Source: Amblyomma americanum (taxonomy: Eukaryota > Arthropoda > Arachnida > Ixodida > Ixodidae). From it: 64,000 nt of DNA. The translations under genes and the position numbers were made by a program. The stretch is taken from the NCBI RefSeq assembly GCF_052857255.1, contig NC_135505.1:56703868-56767867 (forward strand), written 5' to 3'. Every line of letters begins with the position of its first letter. The stretch's first letter is position 1. Under the pieces are notes generated by a model. The model did not search any database. It was not told the DNA's origin and saw nothing but the letters and a program-made list of their open reading frames with translations. This document shows, one piece after another, positions 54,656 through 64,000 of this stretch.

Positions 54656-55835
54656 AAGAGATTCCTCGGCATCCTGTTGCTGACTTTGTCCGGCCCGGCA
54701 GCCGTATTGGTTCTTAGGCGGTTGATTTCAAACTTCATTTCTCGGACAGTGATGGGACAGTACAAGTCCGGGTTTTCCAAGCCCGCGTATTCAGGGAGGC
54801 TCCAACTCCAGAACAGCTGAACTAGCAATCCCTAACCTCGGCTATAAGTTTCTTTTTCGGGACTTCATATTTATACACCAGCTTTTAAAGCTGCCGTCAA
54901 GCCTTCGGTTTGTTTTCTCTGGATGTAATAGATGTCGGAGTAGTTTCCACGTTCTGGCACTGCCAAAATTCCTATCCATTTGTTCACAAATGTTACCCTC
55001 TTTCGCTTGGTGAGTTTCAATGCATGCTCTTTAATGTCTTTGTTCATTGCAGCAAGCTGTTTTCAGAGATTCCTGTCACCTCTTCTCTGGCGGATGTTTT
55101 GCTCTAACTCTGTTGTTCGTCCATAAACTCACGAGATGTGTATCAACGACTTCTGGATCGCCTTAAAATTCCGTCTCTTCGGTAGCGTCCTCAACAGATT
55201 GAATAACTCCTTTGCTCTAATCGTTAATATCGCTTATCGGGTCCTGTCCCGACCTGAGAGTATCCCAATGAAGTCTCAACTCTCCTCTTTCTGATGACCA
55301 GTAGGCCATTCTCAACTATGATCTCTTGTATTATATGATCGCTACTTAGGTCTTCCTCCGGTGTTGCACCATATGGCAGTGATGCCACTCCCGACCACGG
55401 TTAGATCTGGTGTCGTATCCTCGGATATGCTAATTCCGTTCATAGTCGGCCACATCCGGTCCGTAATGAGGATGAGCCCGAGTTGTTAATTTCATCCAAG
55501 AGATTTCTGCCTTTAACCTCGCTACTTTATAACTCCATGCCGGATGGTGCGCATTAGAAAGTCCCACTATCAAGAGTGGACTGCTTTTTTAAATAACCTT
55601 GGTTTTCATAAAAGTATTGCAAATGTCACTTTTGCGCTGCTAGGTGAGCTATACACGTTCAGGATGAACAGGCTTTTGTTTTTGCGATTACGAGGGAGGA
55701 GTTCGACCAAAACATGATCGATCTGCGCATTCCCTGTCAAATGCTGCAGCGTTGAAATGTTTCTTTTTACAAAGGTAGTCACTTGGGTAGCGTTACCCGA
55801 CCCCTTAAAAGATTTGTAACCCGCTAACTTGTTAA
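54656..55835 (-). pseudogene. LINE ORF2 fragment: endonuclease and start of RT, minus strand
   Basis: On the minus strand TFVKRNISTLQHLTGNAQID and HVLVELLPRNRKNKSLF, then LFILNVYSSPSS (55790-55620), match the APE endonuclease of I/Jockey-like LINEs. Broken parts follow (LITDRMWPTMNG; DTTPDLTVVGSG near 55430). At 54828-54660 VREMKFEINRLRTNTAAGPDKVSNRMPRNL is the usual lead-in to the RT. The frame then enters the CTG repeat. No RT catalytic region remains. Confidence 0.75.
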
Positions 55836-55849
55836 AAGATATTTAAGAA

Positions 55850-56180
55850 TTTGTTTTTATATTTTTATCATTTATTGTTTCATTTTTATATTTTTATTTT
55901 GTTTCTTAATATTTCCCCTACATATATAATCATCATCGTAATAACTATCATCATCATCATCGCTATGCTTTCATTACCGCTGTCGTTGTCTCTATCAACA
56001 TCATCGCTATCACTAACTATAAACTACCGCTATTTTCATCACTCTAATCATCACTATCAATATCGTTAGCTTCTTTACCACCACCATCACTATCACTATC
56101 TCTAGCACTGTCATTATCAGTAGCCATCATTATCGCTACGCATCACAATTTTTGGCTATCTACAAAATGTCACTACTATC
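55850..56180. repeat. AT-rich stretch with ATC/CAT-type degenerate microsatellite
   Basis: From about 55925 to 56150 ATC and ATCACT-like triplets recur irregularly (for example ATCATCATCATCGCTATGC). No gene. Confidence 0.75.
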
Positions 56181-56394
56181 ATTACATATATGTAGCTTAT
56201 CAGCAGTTGCTTAATCGACTTTTGCATTTTATTTCAATTACCATACAACAAACTTATGATTGACAGTTCGTGCGGATAATTTTGCGTTCAACTCCCCGAC
56301 GTTCGTCCACGCCATTCATAAGCCAAGAAAGCTTTATGTAATGCCACTGTCATGCCATTGTGACGCTGTGCGTAAATAAATAAATGATTTATAG
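56181..56394. other. No gene seen
   Basis: It ends with AATAAATAAATG just before the SINE, possibly a LINE-type tail. Confidence 0.35.
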
Positions 56395-56618
56395 GGGTGT
56401 AACGTCCCAAAGCGACTCAGGCTGACAGGGGCGCCGTAGTGGAGGTGTGCGGTATTTTAGACCGCCTGGGGTTCTTTAACGTGCACTGAAATCGCAGAGC
56501 ACGCGGGCCTCTAGCATTACGCCCCCATCAAACTGCGACCAGCGCAGCCGGGATCCATCACGCATCTTTCGGGTCAGCAGCCGAGTGACATAACCACTTA
56601 GCCACCGTAGCGGCTCCA
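56395..56618 (-). mobile_element. tRNA-derived SINE, minus strand (copy 2 of 15090-15300)
   Basis: Same element, orientation and position at the left edge of the duplication. On the minus strand GAGCCGCTACGGTGGCTAAGTGG (box A) and GATGCGTGATGGATCCCGG lead into the shared body. Confidence 0.75.
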
Positions 56619-59609
56619 TGAACGACTTACGCCTTTCTTATGGGATACTGATCGATACTTTTGGAATATTTTTTTCAATAATCGCTTATGCCTTAAACCA
56701 TCCTATAAGTACTTTAATAATCGCAATTACCTTCTAAGCAAAGCCGTGTGATGTGCAACGACGGCGATTGGAGACAATTAAATGCAACGAATTGAATTTC
56801 CCCGCTTTTCACTAGAGTTAGGCGTTGATCTTCATCATTGCCTCGTTACCCAGCCTTGGTAGCTTCGAGAATTCGGCGTGCGGACAATGTTTACGGGTTC
56901 AAGTTCAGGGGCGGCGGCGCAATTCGATGGAGATGAAAGGGGAGGGCACCAATGTAATAATATTTTGTTGACTATTGAAAGCCCCACTTGTTCCTAATAA
57001 TTCCTGAGCAATTCGATACGGAGTACTCTATATCGTCGTGTTCATATATGTTCATTGGATTCATATCCTTATATCCTACAGGCTTCATGGGCCGATTTCT
57101 TCGTGCAGAACGCTAAAAACAGCTGAAAACACTTGGGTTCACTGTAAAACAGTCATTACTCACACTTAAATATAAATGATTGCTCACCTCCAAGAGGAGT
57201 TCTGTCATCTTAAAGGCGTCCGCTATACAGCGGTCAACATTGTTGAATTGGACCCATGTCATTCTAGAGCAACGTAACCACAGAAATGTGAGCACTGGTT
57301 ACACAGCAACCTGTTTTAACTTGGTTCCCGACCCGTGACCTACTTTATTGCTGTCTCCAATTTTTCTCAAATTCTGTGCGCCTCTGCCACCCTCAAAGTG
57401 CTTAAGTGACTGCCTTCATTTCGCGGCATGAAAATACTCTCTAACTGTGCAAGTAATTAATTAGAGGTACTTCGCGGAAATCCCACGTTCCCTGCGCGAA
57501 GCCTCGGTGCGTGCAGCCTCCAGCCGCAAGTCGCCCCACTAACCACCGCCCCATTTTAGTAGTTGAGGAAAGTCTGTAGAGGGGGGAACCCGGCTTGGGT
57601 AAGGGGATTGGAGATGTCTGCCCCTGAAGGCTCCCTGTTTCGGAAGGTTGGAGATCGTGGCTCTACGAATGCTTTGGGGCATGTTTGGGGCATGACAGTG
57701 CGCTTGGAGGCCTAGCGGTCTAATTCAAGGAGGCCTAGGTCTACGATGTCTAGATCTAGGATGCCTAGGCCCCTATTAGGCAAACTATATTCAGAAGTTT
57801 TGCAAAGTCTCATGCTGTCCGCAATCCTAAGCCCAATTTTTTCTTACAACCCATCTCTACCAGCTACGTCCCAGGGGAGATAAGAGGAGCATCCCCGAGC
57901 CCGCTCCCCCGGCGGGGGGTTGCTGTATCAGGTATTCCTCTATCATTCTATTTTCTAACCTCGAGTGCGAAAAACTTATATGTCCACTCTAATACTCTTT
58001 CATTAATCAATAAAATTGGCTGTAAACATGTTATACAAGAGCGGTAAGTGCAGAAGCCTTTGAATGCCTCAGTAATAATTTACAGTTAAAGTAATTTCAA
58101 CCTTATCATTTCGAGTGCAGGCCCTATTTTCGTTGCTTCGATTACTACGGAGCTGCGCAATTTAGAGATTTTCTCTCTTTCCGAGGACAAACACAAAGCA
58201 GTAATGGCACCGCATCACTGCGTGTTCTCCCATGTGTAACCGAACCACATCGCAGGTGGCGCACTCCAAATAGAGCCCATTGCTCTGTCCACAGGTGCGT
58301 TATAATTCGGAATCGCCTAGACAATCTTGTCTTTTGGCACCAATTAAAGTTGGGAGTTAACGTCCCCGGCATAACACGACCGGCGCGCGGTTTATTTTCT
58401 AAAGCGTAACAGCTCTTCAAGTTCCGAATTTGGAACTCGTAACATAACATCAGCGGTTGGTTGAAAAGCTAATTTGCCCAGAGACCACGATAATGTTGAC
58501 AAAGAAAAACGCATACTAATTTGAAGGGTTCATCGAAATATAGGCCCACTGTCCGCGAATGAGCTCTATAATAAAGTCGTTATAGTCCCTATGAAGCTAT
58601 TCAGGTCTTCGAGCGTGAAGGTGATGCTCCTTCTCACCCTCCAGAGGTTCTTGCTGTGGGGTTTAGTAATTAAAAACTACAGGGCTGAGAGCCAGACCGT
58701 CTGGCCGAGATACTTTTCACCAACATGTGAAAAATAGCGACCGCAGTAAAAGTGTAGACGGGTGTATTGTGTGGCTAGAAGGCAGGTCGTCACTATAGCT
58801 GTTTAGCCAAATAGAGCTACCTTCGAGTATTCCTCGTCACTATCTCGAATGGTCCCTACGTGCATCTAGTTACATAATTAGCCTCTGCCCTCTGCATCTC
58901 TGCCCTCTATGCAGAGGGCACGCTTAGTGTGTTGGTAACGGCTCACAGCGTGGTTTCAGAGTGAAATATGCATAAAAGAGCATTCTGGAAACTATAACGC
59001 CTACGTTTTTTGCTGTGTCTCCCGTAACTTGAACAAATTGTCGAATATTTACCAGGAGTAAAAAAATAGTCAACAAAAAGACTGCGGCGCACCCAGAGGG
59101 TACGTCCTTCCGACACAATGTCCTCGTCGTCTGGTCCCGACGGGCCTGTGGCCGACAGTGGCTTGGGAAGGACGTCCGCCACGCTGCACAATCATTCAAG
59201 CGGTCGTTGTGCAGCGAGGGGTGCCTTGCATTCACTGGGGTCCGCGCCATTCGTCTCTGCGCCAAAGGGAGCGGGCCAGCCAGTGCCGTTCACCTGAACA
59301 GTCTTCCGGTGTGGCGGCTAGGAACTGAGTTCCTCCTCACGCCATCCTTCCAGCGTGCGCCGATGTCTTAACCATTAGGCCACAGTGCTGGTGATTACAC
59401 ATGGAGTATAGGAGCTATATGTATCTATGAGGTAACAATGTTGAAGTCCAGGTTGGCCGCAGATGACGGCTGCAATACTCCACACTTCTTGCCCTCCACC
59501 CACTTGAAGAAGTGGCAGGGCCGAGTGTACAGGTCCCTTCGAGGTCCATTCGGATCCAGCGATTGCAGACGGACGTCCTCAAAAGCGCGGAGTTCTCGAG
59601 ACTTTAGGT
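56619..59609. other. Part of duplicated segment; no gene recognised
   Basis: Collinear with 15301-19314 without the LINE. The LINE-free junction is at about 57890. Minus-strand frames 58450-58145 and 59265-58924 are counterparts of those described in copy 1 and are not accepted as genes. Confidence 0.35.
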
Positions 59610-60130
59610 AGAACGTCGATGGATGTTAGGAGCATCCCGTTTGGGACAGGATGATGCGGGGGTGCAGCCATGCTTAGTGCGTTTTTCTTTATACATCACC
59701 TCTAACCAATATGTAGAACTTAGGATACTTTCCATAAACTGTCCTCTTTTATATAAAAATCAATTTGAACTTTACGATATGCCGATTATCAACCTAAACA
59801 TCAATGCTTACGTCAATTTCCTGCTTTAAAGCCACAAATGCTCCAACTGTTTCTTACTGAAATCTGCCAGTGCATTCACATCAATATTGTTATTTTTTGA
59901 GGCTAGTGCTTCGTGAAGAGTGAGCGGGCCGTCGTAAATATCTTGATGAATACTGATGCACTCTTGCAATATGTGCTCAACTGTTTTTTCAAATTTATTA
60001 TGCCGTGCTTTTGTAATCATTTTGGTTAAATTTCTTTCCATAGCTTCTCGTTTTAACACTGACAATTCCACTTCAAACAGTAGGGCTCTGTCTCTTTACT
60101 ATTTCACAACAATTTCTTCCAGACTTTGCT
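59610..60130 (-). pseudogene. LINE ORF2 C-terminal remnant plus 3' UTR, minus strand (copy 2)
   Basis: The minus-strand frame 60071-59826 encodes ELSVLKREAMERNLTKMITK and FEKTVEHILQECISIHQDIY, then LHEALASKNNNIDVNALADF and SKKQLEHLWL. It is better preserved than copy 1. ETVEHILQEC is the last part of a zinc-knuckle-like tail found after LINE polymerases; the first cysteine pair is lost (KARHNKFE). Downstream is the GGATGTTAGGAGCATCCCG 3' UTR motif. Confidence 0.6.
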
Positions 60131-60529
60131 TAATAATTTTCTATAGGTGTCGAAACTGCTTTTTTAATGAAATAATGCAGGTCTCCCAGTCAGCGCTTTA
60201 CACTCCATTTGTTAAGCTCTTGATTTTTCGAATTTATACTGAGGCGCCCTCGGGAAATGCGCCCCTTGTGGTGATGGCAACAAACTAGGCATCGGAATGA
60301 CACCGCTCATATGAGGCGTGAGTAAGCGGTATCATCGTCAGTTCTTTGATGCAGGGGAATGCGATGATTATGAGTGTTTTCTTTTGAATGACTTTGAAAA
60401 TATCAAAGCAGCCACGAAATGATTTGATAGGCATATTCTGGTGCAAGAGATCAGTAGATGTGGTCTTAGTGGTATTCGAGTCAAAGTAGAAAGTTCAGCA
60501 TGGACACTAAGATTTTTAATGCATTTTTG

Positions 60530-60726
60530 AAAATCGCTCCTCGCAGTAACTCGCTACCGATTAGGCCACCACACCTCACCGCATATCCGCTACCCCCAGT
60601 GCGTCTGTGGGCAGAAAACCCAGCCTTAAAGCTAACTCCGTCTGCCCACTTGCGTCATCGGATCAGGGGTGGAGTGGTAAAGTGTGTCGCCCTAATCTGT
60701 AGCGAGCTAGTGCAAGCAGAGATTTT
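60530..60726. mobile_element. Foldback (MITE-like) element, copy 2
   Basis: Counterpart of 20232-20426 with more mismatches between the arms (AATCGCTCCTCGCAGTAACTC on the left, GAGCTAGTGCAAGCAGAGATT on the right). Confidence 0.7.
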
Positions 60727-61750
60727 AAGAATGTATTCTAAATCATAGGGTCCACGTTGAAGTTTCAAATTTCACTCGAATATCCACAAAGACCACCTAT
60801 ATTGGTACGTTGCACACGAATATGCCCATCAAAATTTTTTCAGGGTCCTTTTAAGATACAAGACCTGGAATCCGCTTGCAACCGTAGCCGGAGTTTAGTT
60901 TCAGGCCTAAATGGAGGCATTTAACATCGAAATCAGAGCACCTTCAACTCAGCTGTAACAACTGCAGGAAAACTGCTAGTAATGCGTTTTTCTTGCATTC
61001 AATTAGAGTATACGCGGTCCTGCTGCAGCTGCGGCGACCTTAAATGCCGGCAGACTTTCTAATCTCATCCGCCCAACTGCCTCTCTCTCGCCCAATGCCT
61101 TATTCACTGGTTGTTAAAACCCGCCCAGTTACCCTTAAGCATCATCAGTTTCTGGTTTTTATCTTAGTATGTCGTGTCCATGACGATTTCTTCTCCACGA
61201 TTCACCTAAGACGTAACTCGCCATCGCTCCTTGATTCATTCTGCTCTCTTCCTGTCTCTCAACGTTACACCTATTTTTTTCATGACATGCTGCATTTTTC
61301 ACCGTTTTTATTCTCCCAGCAAGTTTTGGAGACACCAGGATACGACCTAGAAATAATGAACTAAACTGAACCCGGAGAGGGGCTTGCCGAAGACAAAGCT
61401 ACAATTACAGAGGCTTTCAACAGGACTTTTTAAGTGTTTTATGTGAAAGCACTTCTGCACAAGGTCCAACCGGCTCACTGAGTTTGTGTGAAGCGTGACC
61501 GTGAGGGCAACTTTGGTCAGACCATAAATACTTATATAAAATAAATATTGCTGCTAATGGCATTCAAACCCGCGGCGCCACGAACGGATCAGATTCGCTG
61601 GCCACTGCACGAGAGCACTATGCTATCGCCGCAGCCGTTCACGCCGCATGTTAGACTGCAACTTAGTCTAGCGCTGTGTATTAAACGTCCTCCTCTTCTC
61701 TAAGCAATCTTGCTATCGGACTGATATCGTCGCTAGACGTCGCCAGGAAA
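60727..61750. other. Part of duplicated segment; no gene recognised
   Basis: Collinear with 20427-21459. Nothing further identified. Confidence 0.35.
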
Positions 61751-64000
61751 AGAAAGTTCAGTTTTTAATGCGCGGCGTAAAAGAACAACTCTTCGCCAGC
61801 CCCGTCCGCCAGCCGCCAAATATAGTCGAAGAATTCATGCAAGAAGCCTCCACGATCGAGAAGACCCCCGACATCCGGGATTGGCAGTATAACCGCCCTT
61901 CTCTCTGTGCAATTTTTCCTGACACGACGAAAACCACAAGCAATAACTTGCGGAAAGTTATCCGCGAAGAACTACGCCGATTACTGCCGTCCTGCCCAAA
62001 ACCCCAAGCAGCGACTCTCATGGATGTAGTACGGGAAGAAGTGCAACAGGCACTTGGCACCCCGACGGCCACAGAACACCAGGCCATAACCTACGCCGCT
62101 GCAGTAAGGACTGCTCAGCCCCAACGACAACCCCTAAGTCCTCTCCGACTTGAAAAACTTGTTCCCGAACGCCTCCTCTCTGCCCCCGCCCGCCCAGTCT
62201 ATGAGCGACGCTCAAGCCCCAGGAAGTGCGACGCCTGGAGGACTTCCGATAACCGGCTGTAGTGCTTCCATTATGGTGAGGCCGGCCATATTCTTCGCCA
62301 CTGCCCGTACCTACGTATCGGTCTTCGGGGATTTGCCGTTGGCGCTCCACTACCAAACTTCGGTCAACGTCCGCAGGAAATCCACGTGTACCTGCGTCGA
62401 GAGGAGTACACGCTGAAGCGTTTTTCGCGCTAACCATCGCCGTCAACCTCGCGATTTTCGCCGCCACGCCGCAGCTACGCAGCCCCGGTCCGAGGAAGGT
62501 CCCCCAGCCCCCGAAGGGGAAACTAAAGACAGCAACCTCTGGAGGTGAGGTTGCTCCTGAGCGAAACACCGAAGCCCCCCGACAACCATGCCGCACGAAG
62601 ACGCCGCCCTGGACCCGCCGACGCCGCATCCAATGACGACCTCGACCACGACGCAAACAGCCTTAGAAATGACGCCGCTACCGAGAAAAGCTGCGACGAC
62701 ACGTTCTAACCCCGGTTCCCATGCCCGACTAAGCCGTGACCCGACGCCCAGGACAACGTGCAACGCAACATTCAGCACGTTCGACTTTGAAGTAGTTATC
62801 GACGGCCGGAAAGTTACCGCTCTAGTCGACACAGCAGCCGATTACTCGGTGATGAATGGAACATTCGCTCCGAGGCTGAGAAAAGTCATGACCGCTTGGG
62901 ATGGTCCACAAATTCGTACTGCTGGGGGCCACCTTATTCCGCCAGCAGGCCGATGCCCAGCGCGAGTGACTGTCAAAGGACATACCTATCCTGCGACCTT
63001 TGTTGTGCTACCGCAATGCTCGCGCGAAGTGATCTTGGGTATGGATTTCCTTAATGAGCATCAGGCTGTCATGAACTTGCGATCCAAGCTGATCCCGTTT
63101 TCTATAGACGAGGCCATCCCTTCGATGAAAACGCTAGAAAATCACGTGCCCTGAGTGTCCTGGATGAAGAAGTGGTTGTCCCCCCCCCCCCCCCCCCGTT
63201 CAATCGGTATTGTGACCGTAGGCCACGAAAGCCATTAACGCTGAGGCAGTCATCGAGGGGAACTCGTAGATGCTTCTAGACCGAGGAATCAGGATCGCTG
63301 GAGGCATCGCACATTTCCGCAAAGGCCAGGCCGAAGTAGTGCTCATTATGTTCAGCGAAAAATGCGGCATATTAACAGCGATACCGCGATTGCTTTTTTT
63401 GACGAAATATCAGGCGTACGAGACTCCGCCTTCTTCAAACCATCCGCAGAAGATTCGCCAGACCAAGAGAACTCGTCCACTTTCGACATCCACACAACCC
63501 TCCCCCGGAACAGACAAGACCACATCCGCAATCTGCTTCGAAGCTACAGCGAGTGCTTTTCGTGATCGCTCATGGTCCTACAAACGTCGATTGCCAAGGA
63601 TCGCAATATAACCAACCAGCATGCCCAACTTCGGTGACAAAGACACTACCGTCTGTCGCCGCGAGAACCACAAGCCATTCGAGACAAAGTCGAAGAAATG
63701 ATTCGCTACGACATCATGCAGTCTTCAAACAACCCATGAGTGGCACCGGTTGTTCTAGTGAGAAAGACAGCTCACTTCGATTCTGCGTTGATTACCGCCG
63801 CTTGAACAACATAACAAAGAAGGACGCTAAATATTTGACATCGATGGACATCAAGAGCGGCTACTGGCAAATTGAGGTCGATGAAAGAGATCGCAAGACC
63901 GCATTCATCATTCCTGATGGGCTCTTTGAGTTCAATGTGATGGCATTTTGTCTTTGTTCCGCACCTGCGGCATTTCAGCGGGTAATGGATACAGTGCTGG
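61750..64000 (+). pseudogene. Ty3/gypsy gag-protease-RT, degenerate, runs off the window (copy 2)
   Basis: Gag (61768-62262): FMQEASTIEKTPDIRDWQYN, REELRRLLPSC, VREEVQQALGTPTATE, RRSSPRKCDAWR. A stop replaces the codon before the zinc knuckle (CFHYGEAGHILRHCPY, one cysteine lost). Protease (62780-63130): VVIDGRKVTALVDTAADYSV, then HTYPATFVVLPQCSREVILG and MDFLNEHQAV, with DTA for the catalytic DTG. RT starts near 63740 (APVVLVRK; FCVDYRRLNNITKKDA after a frame change; TSMDIKSGYWQIEVDERDRK; GLFEFNVMAFCLCSAPAAFQ) and continues beyond 64000. Frameshifts near 62270, 63150 and 63780 show it is inactive. Order gag-PR-RT is the conventional Ty3/gypsy one, unlike the element at 7610-15085. Confidence 0.85.
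63181..63197. repeat. C homopolymer
   Basis: A run of about 17 C after GTTGTC. The shorter C-runs at the matching site of copy 1 (22881-22890) suggest a slippage hotspot in the gypsy spacer. Confidence 0.9.

Larger units (their letters stand above)
56395..64000. repeat. Duplicated segment, copy 2
   Basis: Homologous to 15090-23185 (see that entry). It lacks the LINE that interrupts copy 1 and keeps more of the gypsy element at its right end. Homology between the copies is visible to about 63485. Beyond that copy 1 is deleted, so the true right boundary is unknown and may lie outside the window. Confidence 0.85.

Noticed and set aside
54040..54828. Poly-Leu/Cys and poly-Gln/Ala/Ser proteins
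   Set aside because: Products of the CTG microsatellite in different frames. Only the 54828-54660 end has real LINE similarity.

Overview
The window looks like intergenic DNA from a chelicerate, most likely a hard (ixodid) tick. That is an inference from the look of its repeats: tRNA-headed SINEs, CR1-like and other APE-type LINEs, a Penelope-like element and several Ty3/gypsy families. I ran no database search. No complete host gene is evident. The only candidate host coding sequence is a weak set of open stretches on the minus strand between 46150 and 48060. Almost everything I can explain is transposable-element sequence at different stages of decay, plus microsatellites.

Layout. 1-1509: 3' end of an LTR element (polypurine tract plus a full LTR). 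1803-3790: degenerate Penelope-like element. 5260-6227: two AT microsatellites around a 470-bp tandem repeat that carries a tRNA-like cloverleaf. 7075-7340: SINE. 7610-15085: a complete but mutated LTR retrotransposon on the minus strand with order gag-PR-INT-RT-RNaseH, i.e. integrase before reverse transcriptase (Gmr1-like) and a SCAN-like capsid region. 15090-23185 and 56395-63485 (and possibly on to the window end): two diverged copies of one ~7-kb segment. Each holds a SINE, a LINE tail, a foldback element and a gypsy gag-protease fragment in the same order. Copy 1 additionally has a LINE inserted at a site that is empty in copy 2. 25094-25415: tandem repeat rich in AGGTCA motifs. 26335-31230: degenerate minus-strand LINE whose ORF1 has a zinc-finger-like and a GDSL-esterase domain.

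35577-42296 is the most striking element: an almost intact CR1-like LINE with eight exact-length 270-bp tandem promoter monomers, an ORF1 starting with a 2A-like ribosome-skipping peptide, and an endonuclease-RT ORF2 broken by a single TGA. It is followed directly by an older relative (42296-45860) with a mutated 2A peptide. 48294-56180 holds further LINE pieces, a SINE, a 530-bp CTG-rich microsatellite and an ATC-rich microsatellite.

The genes do not form a pathway. Each is part of an autonomous or parasitic mobile element. The best candidates for undescribed biology are the integrase-first gypsy element in an apparent arthropod, and the LINE whose multimeric 5' end repeats a CRE-like site, a TATA box and an initiator at core-promoter spacing.
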